NCBI GenBank assembly: GCA_029204225.1
Contig: CM055095.1
Location: 38,806,141-38,870,140, forward strand
Direction of reading: 5' to 3'
Length of the DNA: 64,000 nt
DNA from: Diphasiastrum complanatum
Taxonomy: Eukaryota > Streptophyta > Lycopodiopsida > Lycopodiales > Lycopodiaceae
Shown here: positions 32,106 through 43,696 of the stretch, piece by piece
Layout of the letters: every line of letters starts with the position of its first letter
How positions within the stretch are numbered: the stretch's first letter is position 1
Position numbers and translations under genes: made by a program
The notes under the pieces: generated by a model
Databases searched by the model: none
What the model was told of the DNA's origin: nothing
What the model saw: the letters and a program-made list of their open reading frames with translations, nothing else

Positions 32106-32896
32106 TGTCAGAAATGGTGAACTCCTTCAACTTTGTAGCAACACGAACAAGACACGAAGGTTGAACGAGAACAATTCACGACAGTCAACGTGTCTTTGAC
32201 TCGAAGCACAAACGATTTGCGAATCAATCGTGAATCGTAAACACACCTCCAGGTCCGCAAAGCACAAAATGGACGCAAAACGAAAACTACAAAAAGAAAC
32301 AAAAAAAACGAAAACACACGAAGAGAAATCTTTTGCTCTGCCAGCTGGCAGCTCAACGGGCTTCATGCCCAGCTGAAACGAGCAACGACAGAGACTAACT
32401 AACTAGTTGATTAGCGTTAACTAGTCTTGTGATTCTATACTTAGCTATCTTCTAAACTCCACATAGTGGAGGTATAAACGATCCTCTTTGGATCATAACC
32501 AAGAAGAGAGAAAAAGTGATGAGAATTTTACGGAGATCTGTAAGAAACAGAGAGAGACGTAGCGAATAGAGTAAGAAAGCAAAAATACCATAGTTGTGCA
32601 TGAAAGTCTGCCAACGAGTAGAACACAACAAAAGAGTAGAGAGTCAATCCGCCAACGAGCGAGACATTGACGATCTTGCTCTAAAACCAAACTGACAATA
32701 TAGTCATTCTATTTCGTGTATCTCTTGGCCTTGTGATGTGTCTCTTGATTGCTAGAATAAAATATGTTCTGTGATGCGAAGTCGAGTGTCTAGGATCCCG
32801 TAAGATCTTCTGCACAAAAAGAAAATTCAAAGACAGAAAATTGTTCATGAATCAGAAGAGAGGGGATGAACACAAAACGAAAAAGCTTCCGCGACA
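32106..32896 (+). repeat. Copia G 5' LTR (candidate)
   Basis: It starts TGTCAG where the copia E gag frame breaks off and ends CGCGACA directly before a PBS, giving TGTC...GACA ends and a length of 791 bp. It is rich in CGAA and ACGAA motifs in its first 250 bases. The right end is firm because of the PBS; the left end is inferred from the terminal repeat and the break in copia E. Copia G therefore seems to have inserted into copia E. Confidence 0.6.
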
Positions 32897-32909
32897 TGGT
32901 ATCAGAGCC
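32897..32909 (+). promoter_or_regulatory. Copia G primer-binding site
   Basis: TGGTATCAGAGCC lies directly after the LTR and 53 bases before the gag ATG, in the standard copia arrangement. Confidence 0.85.
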
Positions 32910-32961
32910 TACAAGTTATCACTATTGATATCCTAGCAGTGATTCTTCCAGAGAACACAAT

Positions 32962-34155
32962 ATGGCTACGACAATCCAGACTAGAATAGCAATCAGTCTT
33001 CATGGTGCAAATTACAAAATCTGGAAATTCAAAATCAAAACACTCTTGAAGGGCGAAGGCATCTGGTCGGTGACCGAGCTCTCAGAGGTGCAGTCTCTAG
33101 AGGGAGACCCGAGGAGAGCTGAATGGATCAGAAAGGATGAGCATGCAATGGCGATCATTGTTTGGTCCATAAATGAAGATCTACTCATGCAGATTGAAGA
33201 CTGCGAAAGAAGCCATGCAGTATGGGAAAGATTAAAGCAGAAGTATGAAGTGAGGACTGCAGCTTCAGTCATGCACCTTCACAATCAGCTGCAATCCATA
33301 TGGTGGGATGGCAACCAGTTAGATCAGCACGTTGAGAAGATCAGAATGATCTTCACTCAACTCGTTGGATCAAGGCAGGAGCACCAGGTCCCAGCACCAC
33401 AACAGCTGATGTACTTTATAAAATCTCTATTGACGTCCTATCAACCATTGAGAATGCTCATACTGAGTCTACCGGATATGACATTCGACAAAGCAGTCAG
33501 TCTTGTTGTTGATGAGAGACTGATGAGAGACGAAGGAGAGGGAAGCAGTGATCAAGAAAAGGCTCTCTTCACGAAAGGAAAGAAGAAGAACAAAAACAAG
33601 CCAAGATTCGAAAAGACGAAGTCCTTGAATCAACAATCTTCTTCCTACGATCACTGCCACAAACCAGGCCATACGACCAACAAATACCGGTTGAATCCAG
33701 CAATACCTTGCATGCAATGCAAGAAGAAAGGGCATTCTGCATACTACTGCAGATTCAATCCAAAAGGAAAAACAAAGCTGAAAAGACAAACATTGCAGAG
33801 TCATCAAAGGATGATGAAAGAGGTGACGAAGCTTTCACGATACTCGACGAAGCTTCGACAAGCTACTCTGAACACGACTACGATGTAGTCATCGATTTAG
33901 GAGCAACATCTCACATAACCTTCAACAAGAAGATCTTGATCAACTTTTGCGAACTTGAAAACGACAAAGTAGTGATTCTAGGTGATGGAAGCAGACACGA
34001 TGTCAAAGACATCCGCTATCTACAGCTATGAACACTATCAGGCCAAGCAGAGCTACCAAGAGCATTCTATGTGCCCTCACTCAGAAAGGATCCGCTATCT
34101 GTCTCCAAGATGGCAGATCTAGGAATTCGAGTTTTGTTCGACGATGTTGGCTGAT
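32962..34155 (+). pseudogene. Copia G gag and protease fragment
   Basis: The gag frame (32962-33888) starts with ATG. It has a UBN2-type domain (NYKIWKFKIKTLL, HAVWERLKQKYEV, QLDQHVEKIRMIFTQL) and two knuckle-like motifs, one damaged (YDHCHKPGHTTNKYR) and one intact (CMQCKKKGHSAYYC). A frameshift leads to protease in 33708-34031 (VVIDLGATSHITF, where Ser of DSG is Leu, then VVILGDGSRHDVKD). A KMADLGIRVLFDDV-like end follows at about 34105-34153. Integrase, RT and RNase H are absent: the element is cut where the gypsy J LTR block begins. Confidence 0.85.
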
Positions 34156-34192
34156 TTTGTCGAATCCATGTTGGCTGATTTTGACGAATCCC
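34146..34192 (+). repeat. 24-bp tandem duplication at a junction
   Basis: GTTGGCTGATTTTGTCGAATCC occurs at 34146 and again, with one change, at 34170. It sits exactly between the end of copia G protease and the first gypsy J LTR. Confidence 0.8.
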
Positions 34193-35296
34193 CAAGATAC
34201 TCGGAAAGAGCAACTCGAGCACCTCTCACCTTAGATCGAGGAGGTCTATGAGAAGACGAGATTAATGAAGACTGAGAGCCGAGAAATACTAGCTAGGAAA
34301 GACATGCAAGAACTGTGTAAGCCTCATGGTGAATCCTGGAAGATGGAATGAGCATGTAGGAACTAGTATTTATAGGCAAATGTAATAAATGCAAGTAGAC
34401 CCCTCTTAAAAAAAGTAGAGTGAGCCACCTTTTGATGGTGACCTCTAGTGGAAAGCAATATTTCACTTGTAATTTGTGAAATGTGGAAATTCCACTAGGA
34501 TGCCACCTAAGGAGCTCTCTTGCTTATTTAAGAGACTCCCTCTTTGTGAAGAGGAGCTTTTTGTGATTTGTATCAACTCCATGCTGAAATGAGAAGAGCC
34601 TTCACGAGTTTGGTGCAACCATTGAGCTCTTTGATCATGTTTGTTTCTTGAGTGATGCATTTATGATCTTGCCCTTCCCTCCTTTTGTGTGTGGTTGTGG
34701 ACTGTAGAGTGGATTAGATTTCATGTTTTTTTGTGGATTGATGTAGGAGCCAGCATTCAAGTTAACTAAATAGGCTGGATCTGTGGTGTGATTCTTTCAT
34801 ATCTCTGTACAATCCAGTTCTTGATGTTCTTGGGATGTCCAAGAATCAATAGACTGGTTGGTTTCTTGATTCTTGGACTTCTAACATGCTGTAGTTTAGT
34901 TCTTGTTTCTTGTTTATCAATTTATGCAAATGTAGCTCAGTTCAGTATAGTGTAGGTTCTGATTTCAATCCACTTTTAGAGTAAGTAGCAGTAGAAACTA
35001 CTGAACATTCATTGGTTTACATGTTGATCTATGAATGAACGTTCTAGGTTTTCATCCTATGTAGAATGTAAGTGCATTCAAGAGTGACGTCCCTGAGTAG
35101 TCCTCTGACAGACAGGACATAAATTCTATACTACAATGTTTATTTGTTTTCTTCTGCCTAGTTTGGCATCGTAAAATCAAGAAACCATCTAACGAATGGC
35201 TTTGAGCCAGGTAACAGGCAAGAAACGGCTCTGAAAAAGTGGCCAGAAAGAATCGAAGTAAACAATAGGTCATCTGGAGCAAGGGATCAGTCAACA
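34187..35296 (+). repeat. Gypsy J LTR, first copy
   Basis: About 1.1 kb, repeated directly at 35297-36353. Both copies share ATCCCCAAGATA at the left, AGCACCTCTCACCTTAGA, the CTCTTGCTTATTTAAGAGAC region (possible TATA, TATTTAAG) and the end GGGATC-TCAACA. The true left end is uncertain, since neither copy shows a clean TG start. It is followed directly by the second copy instead of a primer-binding site. Confidence 0.7.
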
Positions 35297-36353
35297 ATCC
35301 CCAAGATATTCAGACAAAGCAACTCAAGAGCACCTCTCACCTTAGACTGAGGAAGTCTCTGAGAAGACGAGACTAATGAAGACTGAGAGCCGAGAAATGC
35401 TAGCTATAAGCAAATGTAATAAATGCAAGTAGACCCCTCTTAAAGAAAGTAGAGTGAGCCACCTTTTGATGGTGACCTCTAGTGGAGAGCAATATTCCAC
35501 TTGTAATTTGTGAAATGTGGAAATTCCATGAGGATGCCACCTAAGGAGCTCTCTTGCTTATTTAAGAGACTCCTTCTTTGTGAAGAGGAGCTTTTTGCAT
35601 TGTATCTACTCCATGCTTAATAAGAAGATTTTCCATGAGTTTGATGCTACACTAAGCTCCTTGATCATGATGGTTTTCTTGAGTGATGCCCCTATGATCA
35701 TGCCCTTCCATTCATATTGTGTGTGGTTGTGGATTTAGAGTGGATTAGTTTTCTTGTTTTCCTAGTTGTGGATTAGATTTCATGTTTTCTTGTGGATTAA
35801 TATAGGAGCCAGCATTCAAGTAAACTAAATAGGCTAGAAATGTGGCATAAATCTTGCATATTCTCTAACATTCTAGTTCTTGATGTTCTTGCGATGTCCA
35901 AGAATCAAAAGGCTAGTTAGTTTCTTGATTCTTGGACTTCTAACATGCTGTAGATTAGTTCTTGTTTCTTATTTATCAGTTATGCAAATATAGCTCAGTT
36001 TAGTGTAGTGTAGAATCTGATTTCAATCCATTTTTAGAGTAAGAAGTAGTAGAATCTATAGAACGTTCATTTGGGCTGCACTCTGTTCTATGAAAGAGCG
36101 TTCTAGGCTTGCATCTTTATGTAGAATGTAAGTGCGTTCAAGAGTGATGACCCTGAGTAGTCCTCTGACAGGCAGGACAAAGAAATATACTACAGAGTTA
36201 TTCAGTCCGATCTGCCTAGCCTGAGCATTGTAACAAATAAGAAACAGTCAAGTAATGCCTCAAACGAGCTTGGTAATAGGCAAGAAATAGATCTGTAAGC
36301 AAGAAGCAGAAAGGTAAACATACAGGTCCTCTGGAGCAGGGGATCTATGAACA
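35297..36353 (+). repeat. Gypsy J LTR, second copy
   Basis: It is a direct repeat of the preceding block, with a deletion of about 85 bases in the first quarter (the stretch after GAGAAATGCTAGCTA) and scattered differences. It ends in GAACA directly before a PBS, which sets the LTR right border. The divergence shows the duplication is not recent. Confidence 0.75.
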
Positions 36354-36372
36354 TTTGGCACCGTTGCCCATT
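36354..36372 (+). promoter_or_regulatory. Gypsy J primer-binding site (tRNA-Asp type)
   Basis: TTTGGCACCGTTGCCC follows the LTR. It resembles the TGGCGCCGTTGCC type used by Athila/Tat-like Ty3/gypsy elements, with one C-to-A change. Confidence 0.7.
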
Positions 36373-36619
36373 GAACTCCAACACCTTCTACATCAGAAAC
36401 CCGCAACCTTGCCCACGCCCAAATCACTGCAAGCGCACTCTAAATATTTAAACACATTTGAGTTTCTGCAACTGAACAGAGAAACCCCGTTGGCCACATC
36501 ATTACCCAAATCCACGAGCCATTAGACTCGCCAATCACTTGTAACCAAACACACTAACAGACCTGGATTTCATTCTATCCAAGTTTCTGCTCCTCCAGTT
36601 TTCTCACATTTCATATCTC

Positions 36620-37310
36620 AACCGGAGGGCCCTTTCAACTCTCAATCGAAGCACCAGCTTCAAATCTCAACCGGAACTCCAGCTCAAATCTCAGTCGACG
36701 CTTCTACTCACATCTCAGTCGACGCTTCCCTTCATATCTCAGCCGACGCTTCTCTCAGCCGATGCTTCCCTCAGCCGACGCCCTACTCTCATATCTCAGT
36801 CGACGATTTTTTTCTGAAATCTCAACCACATTTTTTTTCTGAAATCTCAATCGACGTTTTTTTTTTTGAAATCTCAACCTACGTTTTTTCTGAAATCTCA
36901 ACCGACGTTAATTCCGAAATCTCAATCGACGTTTTTTTCTTTTGAAATCTCGACCGACGGATTTTCGATCAGATCTTGACCGACGGGTTCGCGTCAGATC
37001 TCGATCGACGGTTCTGGGTCCAATCTCAACCAAAGTGTCCGCTGAAGTCTCGACCGAAGTGTCTGCTGAAGTCTCGACCGAAGTGCTCTCTGAGATCTCG
37101 ACCGACGTACCGCTGAAGTCTCGACCGAAGTGTCCACTAAAGTCTCAACCAAAGTGTCCACTGAAGTCTCGACTAAAGTGCTCCCTGAAATCTCGACCGA
37201 AGTGCTCCCTAAGATCTCGATTGAAGTACTACTGAAATCTCGACCGAAGTGTCCGTTGAGATCTCAACCGAAGCAATCAGGTCAAAGCTCAACTGGAGCA
37301 ATTAAACACC
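36620..37310 (+). repeat. Minisatellite in the gypsy J leader
   Basis: More than 20 degenerate tandem copies of a 20- to 26-base unit sharing the core TCTCRACCGAMG. Three blocks differ in spacer: CTTCYYTCATATCTCAG (36.69-36.81 kb), TTTTTTCTGAAATCTCAAC (36.8-36.96 kb) and a 24-base GTGTCCGCTGAAGTCTCGAC type (37.03-37.28 kb). It lies between PBS and gag and is richer in CpG than its surroundings. A 97-codon frame through it is a by-product of the 24-base period. Confidence 0.85.
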
Positions 37311-37581
37311 CATCTGGACCGGACCATAACTTTCAAACGACACCTTTGATTGGCATTTTGACCGAACCACCGTCTCCCCAAAGCTTTAGAGGCTGAAAAA
37401 AAAAAAACACCGAATTTTTTTTCAAAAAACAGCACTCATACCAATAGAATGCCCTTTTTATACTGAGTCTCCACCTTCACTTCCTTCAAAACCCTAAAAA
37501 ACTCAAAAACACCAAAAACCCTAAAAAATCCAAAAACACCATAAACACATACCCAACACAAAAAAGACACAACAATATCCA

Positions 37582-38918
37582 ATGGCCGACAATACAGATC
37601 CTGACATCCCAGAAGATATCTGTACGAGATCAGGTCCCCTGTAGCTGAACAAATCAAACGTCATAGGTTCTACCGAATGCGGGCCCAAATACACGAGCCA
37701 TCCACAAGAACCTGGTAGAGCTGAGTCTTCATGAGCACGACCGTATTCGAGGGACAAGAACCTGGTAGAGCTGAGTCTTCATGAGCACAACCGTATTCTT
37801 ATGGTGCTGACCCCTCCCAGGCCAGAACCGACCTTAATGGGGCTTCTACTACCCAAGGTGCTCATTTTGAAAGACGTACACCCAAGCTAGATCTACCAAA
37901 GTTTGACGGTAGTTCGGACCCTCAAAGATTTTTACAAATCTTTGAGAATGCATGTGATGTGTATGGCGAAACATCTTCCCATGCTATGGTCCAACTGTTT
38001 TCGATGACCATGATCGCTAAAGCATGTGATTGGTTTTTCAACCTTGATCGTGAAGATAAGACAAACTGGTCAATTTTGAAAGAGTCCTTTATCAAGCGTT
38101 TTAAGCCTTTTGCTTGATCAAGGGCCCTTGTCAAATTGAGTAACATCAAGATGGAAAAGGATGAACGTGTACGAGACTATATCGAGTGTTTCAAATGCCT
38201 CAAAAGTCAAGTACAGGAACAACCCTCCAAACAGATGCTCATCATCTGGTTCCTAGTCGGCCTTCCAAGATGGGTTAGATGCGAGCTTAAATCCAATGAT
38301 GAATATATGAGTCTAAAGTTAGCTATGTCTGATGCCATCAAGGAAGAAGACAAAGGATCAGATGTTGACGAATCCAGAGAAAGACGAGCACCATGTGCTC
38401 CTGTCCATGAGTCGAATCTGATCGAGGACACCCGAGATCAGCTTTGAAAATCACAGCTAGAGTTGCTTAATAAGCAACACCAACTTCAAATGGAGAAACC
38501 CACCAATGAGTTTCAAACTACCCTGAAGTCTATCCAAAGCAGTATGCCTGGTCAGTCCAACCCTGCACAAGTACCTTATAGACGAAAAACAATATGGTGC
38601 CCACACTGTTGGGCTACGCATCCTGTTGATGCTTGTCCTTCATATCGACCTATTCAAGCACATATAGTTCAACAATATCAAGAACACCCATCATAGTTTG
38701 GAAATGCCTTGCCTTATCATGAATATCCACCAAAAAGTCCAGAACCACTAGCCATACAAGATGGCTACGCCGTTATACAAGAGCCACTGCACACCAAGTG
38801 TTTCATCTGTGGTGAAACCGGCCACTTCATGCCAGTTAAGTCCCAGTACCATGTTGAGTGTCCCGACTGTATCCGAAAACACAGTTTCAAAGACTGTCCA
38901 AAGCAAAAGGTACATTGA
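37582..38918 (+). pseudogene. Gypsy J gag (frameshifted)
   Basis: It opens with ATG and MADNTDPDIPEDICTRSG, then a stop. The gag domain is read at 37880-38445: LPKFDGSSDPQRFLQIFE, MIAKACDWFFNLDRED, IKMEKDERVRDYIECFK. A frame shared with 38463-38696 has CPHCWATHPVDACPSY. 38709-38918 has a knuckle CFICGETGHF and a Cys/His motif CPDCIRKHSFKDCP. Several stops break it. A 50-base tandem duplication at 37704-37798 shifts frame in the N-terminal part. Nothing of pol follows: the element is truncated near 38920. Confidence 0.8.
37704..37798 (+). repeat. 50-bp tandem duplication inside gypsy J gag
   Basis: A 45-base match (ACAAGAACCTGGTAGAGCTG and onward to CCGTATTC) occurs at 37704-37748 and at 37754-37798 with one base different. 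The 50-base offset is not a multiple of three, so it breaks the gag frame. Confidence 0.9.
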
Positions 38919-41389
38919 ATTGGTACAGAAGATGCGCTCACATCCTCTTCAAAAAATACCTGACTTTTTCCTTTCCAGCCAGCATTGGAAGTTCTGTCCC
39001 AGTTCCGATGGACTGTAAATTAGAGTGTTTAGGCCACAAAATTAGATTTTTTGGTAGCTGGAATAGGCAGGAACAACTGTGATGGAGGTCTCCAAACACC
39101 CTAAAATGTTGTCTTTCCACATTTTTGCTTCAAATCGTTCAAGGAAAATCAGATATTTTTGCACCTCTCTCTAGAATGGGGCATTTTGTCTTTAGAACAA
39201 GACACTAATATCAAATGTTGCAATCCAATCTCCAAGAGCTCCCAAAACTCTAATGGCCGGTGTGTTGAATGATCCCTCCTATTCTATTGACTGCTATTCT
39301 GGTCCTAGGATACATGGTTGCCATGCATGGTGATCAGTCCCCATGGTTCCATGAAATTCACTATCCACAATGAGTGTGTGACTTCGAGGCACCATCCCCA
39401 AGCCCCGTCATGGACCTTGGACACTAACGACCACCCCAACTAATTGTTGGTTAGGATACAGGCATCTCTGCTTCTGATGACTAGGGTCCATAGGTCATAA
39501 CTCCACCTTCTGACATCCTGTCATGCGGTCACCAAATCACTGTTTGTGACGCATTGGACCCAATTGGTCCCCTAGTGTACATCCCAATTACTAGGCTTTG
39601 CCAATGACATGGCCCTCGGCCCCTAGTACTCGGTCATGTCGAGACTGTGTTAGAGCACAATGGCATCTAACAAGAGATCTCTTGGTGAGGACCACTCTTG
39701 GTGATTGAAACATCTTGGCCATTGCCACTCAATCTTTTTCCAATACTGATTGCAGAATTTGATATATGCAATATCTCTTGGCCCTATTATCCATAATCAT
39801 GAACAAATTAGGACAATGACCTAGTCACTGTCTACATCAATGAAGATGTAGACTCATAAATAATTAGTTCAAACTATAAACCATAATTGACTTAGACACA
39901 AGAGTTGTCTTCTCAATGATGGCCCATCTATTTGGTGGTGAGCACTAGCTACGCCAAAGAAATCACCAAGATTGTGTTTTTATCACCATGTTAGAAGATT
40001 TGAATTTGACAACAATTACGTAAATGATTTCTATTTATGCTAGGCAAGCTTAAATCCTTCTTGCATAAGCGCACTTAAGTGATTGCTAGAGGGCTCATCG
40101 CACTAGCATGGTACACTATCAATTTCAAATACCAAGATTGATTCCAACCTCACTTGGGCTAACTTGGTGGCTAATATATTACAATCCAAGCCAATTTGTA
40201 GACCCATCGTTGAGGTTCCTCGGAGGGAGTGAATTTAAAAATTTGACACACGCATGTGAGGGGCTTTCCAATCAGTTCCTACACATCTCCAGTCTCTGCG
40301 TACAACAACGTGGGTTGTTAAAATAGAAACAGACCTACTTGGACTCTATTCCTCGCCCTACACTGTCATCCTATTTGCCTTAGTACTTTCTTTTAGCTAT
40401 ATAGTAGGGAGTCACAGTTTTCCACTCTTGTGTACGTTTTTGGGCATACTTGGGTATCACCATACAACCTTATTATTCAGGGCGTTGGTTTTTTTTCATT
40501 TTTTTTTTGTTAGTAATTAGTTCATTGTTGTTTCCAGCTAGTAGGAGTTAGTAAAAAAAAGTGTCATCACCTTTTTCTTGTATAATTTCCAGTACTTTCC
40601 TTGTTTCGCTTTCTTGTCATTGACATTACATTCTTGTACTTTTGTTGGTAATGATGGCTGATGATAGACTAGATATCCCTACCAATCCACCAGTTTCCCT
40701 TCAAACTCCACCAGCTAGTCCTGGCCGTAATCCCAGTTTGTTGATGATGAGTCCGCCTACAAGTGCCCTTCCGTCCGTGCAGGTAAACCGACCCTTCTCT
40801 AGTCTCGAAATCAACGATTGGTTGCATTTGAAAAAATAGAATTATTTGAATCTAGTTTAAAGAGAGAGAACCATAGCTTGTTGAAAGATCCATTGAACAA
40901 TCCATTGAAGTTCAATCATAGATGTCTTCAGAAACTCGAAGAGATAGAGATAATTTGAATATAGCCCTTTGAACTGCTAGCTACCTTAGACTTGTGTTTA
41001 TTCAACCTCCATCAAATTCGATAGTGGCCCATCTTTGTCGAATCTTTGAATTTGCCTTCAAGACTAAAAATTTGGCCTTCGCTATATAGACTATCCTTCA
41101 AAGTAAAGGGTGTGTCCTGTGTTCAGAAATTTGAACAAAGAAAAGATTAGAAAGTAAAAGATTCAATGCCTCAAAGAACTTGGCTCTCGAAAATATAAAT
41201 CTGTGTACACAAAAATGAAACTCTAGAAACCATAATGTAAACTCAATTGACCTTAAAGTAAAATTAAAAACAACAATTTGGTTTGCTAACCAAGTGTAAT
41301 CTTAGTAGAAAGTATGAATTGTGTTTTACACAACCTTTCATGCTCAAAGTTATGTTATGTGACAATTGTCAAAAAAAAAAAGCTTGGGC
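38919..41389. other. Anonymous repeat-like DNA, no gene supported
   Basis: I see no domain on either strand. A frame at 40651-40839 starts MADDRLDIPTNP and is Pro/Ser-rich, like some gypsy gag N-termini, but it stops quickly with nothing recognisable after it. Confidence 0.45.
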
Positions 41390-41694
41390 CTAGTCCCACG
41401 TGGGAGAAGGCCTGCCTAAGGCCCTTCCATCAATTGAAGAGCCTCCCATCTCAAGAATCCCATGTCATCAATGGGCACTCAAGGTGGAGAACCTTGGACG
41501 ACACTATAGATAGGATTCAACAACCTTTGGAGGAGCAAATTCCACGTGGTAGGAGGCTTGAGACACTTCCATCGATGGAAGAGCCTTTCATCCCAAGAAT
41601 CCCATCTCAACAATGGGCACTCATGGAGGAACCATGGGCCCACACTTTAGATAAGATTCAACAATCTTTGAAAGAGCAAATTACTCATCAATAA
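41390..41694 (+). repeat. Two tandem copies of a 147-bp unit
   Basis: CCCACGTGGGAGAAGGCCTG at 41394 corresponds to TCCACGTGGTAGGAGGCTTG at about 41541. The shared order is CTTCCATCRATKGAAGAGCC, CAAGAATCCCATSTCA, CAATGGGCACTCA, AAGATTCAACAA and GAGCAAAT. Translated, the unit gives the repeated segment DKIQQSLKEQI, but no known domain is present and the frame stops at 41694. Confidence 0.75.
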
Positions 41695-41967
41695 TGATGG
41701 TGCAACATGGCATCATCATCTAACAATTTAGATGCCTTCGAAATATTTAGGATGATTTATAAGTTTTAGATGAAGTTTTTTGTGTCGTTGACGAGGGTAG
41801 GGCTGTGCTTGCACCCTCAATGAAGATGAAGAATAAGGTGCTTCCTTTTCTAGATACAAGCATTGGATACTTTCAATAGAAGGTCATGGTCAATGCCTTT
41901 CTCAGAAGTTGATGTATCCTTATCCATAGTGTGGCTCCATAGTTATTCCTCGGGTGCCCCATATTCC
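41695..41967. other. No gene seen
   Basis: Short non-coding stretch between two small tandem repeats. No motif is recognised. Confidence 0.4.
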
Positions 41968-42105
41968 AACGGAATAGTCAATGATTGTAGAGCAAATCTT
42001 TGTGAATAAAGAAATTCCCTTTTGCACAACCTTTTGTCAAGAGAATAGTCGATGATTGTAGAGCAAAATTTTTGTAAATAGAGAGATTCCCTTTTGCACA
42101 ACCTT
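41968..42105 (+). repeat. Two tandem copies of a 71-bp unit
   Basis: GAATAGTCAATGATTGTAGA at 41972 recurs as GAATAGTCGATGATTGTAGA at 42043. The match continues through GAGCAAA and ATTCCCTTTTGCACAACCTT. Confidence 0.85.
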
Positions 42106-42422
42106 CCACAGTGCACAAAAATGTGAAAAAAAAAAAAATCAATCAAGAGTCGAGTGAGTCTCTCAACAAAAATATGAAATATATAATTAGATTACGATTT
42201 CATGTGGGAACGGCCGTCCTTCCTAGGCTGAGGATGACCTTCTAGCCTTCTAGGTACAAGAAAAGAAAAGTCAGTCATCTTCTTCATTCCTGCACTCGCA
42301 ATCTTATCGTGAGCATTTCCTTGTAGTTGGTGACAGTGCTGGGTGCAGGTCTTGAACATTGTTCTCTCCATCACACTCTCCATCTATATCTGCTTCGACA
42401 TCTCTTCTTACAAGCGCTAGAC

Positions 42423-43696
42423 ATGGCATGCAACGCCCCCAGATTGAGCGCATTAGCTGCAGCTAGCAATGTCACGCAGCGGTGGGAGAAGAATAGATCG
42501 GCTACTCTGACTTCAAAGTTTGCCAACATTTTGTCCTTAGCCAGACCAGTGAAGCTGGAGGCTAGTTTAATCCCTCGAGGTTCCCGAAAAAGTAGTTCTG
42601 AGCAGTCGTCACATGGAAAGTTGGATGTGGGACTTTTTGTCCCCTTCCAAAAATCCCACAGCCATACACTGCGAGCAGCTCTATCAGCTGTAACAGATAC
42701 AGACTCTGCAAGCACAGATCCATCACCTGCCTACGACAATTCCTCACAACTGCTTGGCACCGATGACAGCCTCAAGCCTAAGAAAGAAGCTCCGGTGATA
42801 GATCTTGCGGGCCTAGAAAATAACGAGCGATCCCGGATCGTAGCTGAGGTGGGGCATGCATGCCAGGAATGGGGGTTCTTTCAGTTAGTGAATCATGAGG
42901 TACCGGCATCCCTGTTGAACGGATTAGCGGAGCATGGCAGAGCATTTGTTTCTTTGCCAATCGAAGAGAAATTGGCGTATTCTTCGAAACCTGGCACATT
43001 AAGGACTGAAGGCTACAGCCGGATCTACGGACCTCCTGACGTCCTCCAGCGAGAAAGTACCTGCTTCTGGGCTTGGCCTCCTTCCCGGAGAGACTACACC
43101 CAGTGGCCTAAAACTCCAACATCATATAGGTGGGTAACGGGTTACGGGACCTAGAACTAGTTTCTCAAAGTTATCCCCTTGGAATAGTTCAAGCGTTTCT
43201 GGTTCTTCACCTGATAGCATTAAAGCAAGAAGCAAGTCTCAAACTTCTAAGAGTGAATTCATACTTACGTTTAACATTTTACTTAGCCATTTGTGCCAGC
43301 AATACACTCACACAGTTTGCTGTCGGGGTGATAACCGTAAATGCCAGAGAAACACTTCATGAATATGCGACGTACGTACTGAAGCTTATAGAGACTGTCT
43401 TGGCTTTGATCTCGGAGAGTTTGGGCTTGCGATCATTGTACTTAAAGGAGACTCTCGGTCAGGATACAACCATGAACATTCGCCAGTTCTATTATCACGC
43501 TGAGCCTCAAGATCAGAAAAATCAACGTGAAGAAGTATACTATAACTTGCCGTTACATACCGACGTTGGCTTCCTCACAATTGTCTTGATGGAAGACGTA
43601 AAATATGATTGTTTGCAACTTATGAAAGATGGTGAATGGGTGACTGTGGATATAATTCGTGGAGGACTTCTCATCTTCACAGCAGACCAGATGCAG
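42423..43696 (+). pseudogene. 2-oxoglutarate/Fe(II) dioxygenase, two exons, 3' end missing
   Basis: Exon 1 (42423-43129) starts at ATG (MACNAPRLSALAAA). About 110 residues rich in Ser, Ala, Arg and Lys could be a plastid transit peptide. The DIOX_N domain follows (APVIDLAGLE, ACQEWGFFQLVNHEVP, LPIEEKLAYS), then WPKTPTSY. The intron 43130-43347 has AG|GTGGGT and CCAG|A borders. Exon 2 (43348-43696) gives ETLHEYATYVLK, ISESLGLRSLYL and the iron-binding LPLHTDVGFLT (His and Asp). It ends ADQMQ|GTAAAT, the conserved intron site of this family. The last exon, with the second iron-binding His and the Arg-x-Ser 2OG-binding site, is not found downstream. The enzyme class oxidises hormones or secondary metabolites; the substrate is unknown. 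Confidence 0.85.

Noticed and set aside
36942-37235. 97-codon repetitive protein (Lys-Ser-Arg-Pro-Lys-Cys repeats)
   Set aside because: It follows from a 24-base minisatellite period and lies in a retroelement leader; other frames are equally repetitive.
36620-37310. CRISPR-like array
   Set aside because: The units are contiguous and degenerate with no unique spacers of constant length, and the context is a plant gypsy element.
40642-40839. Possible gag start of another gypsy element
   Set aside because: It is Pro/Ser-rich and starts plausibly, but stops after about 60 codons and nothing recognisable follows.
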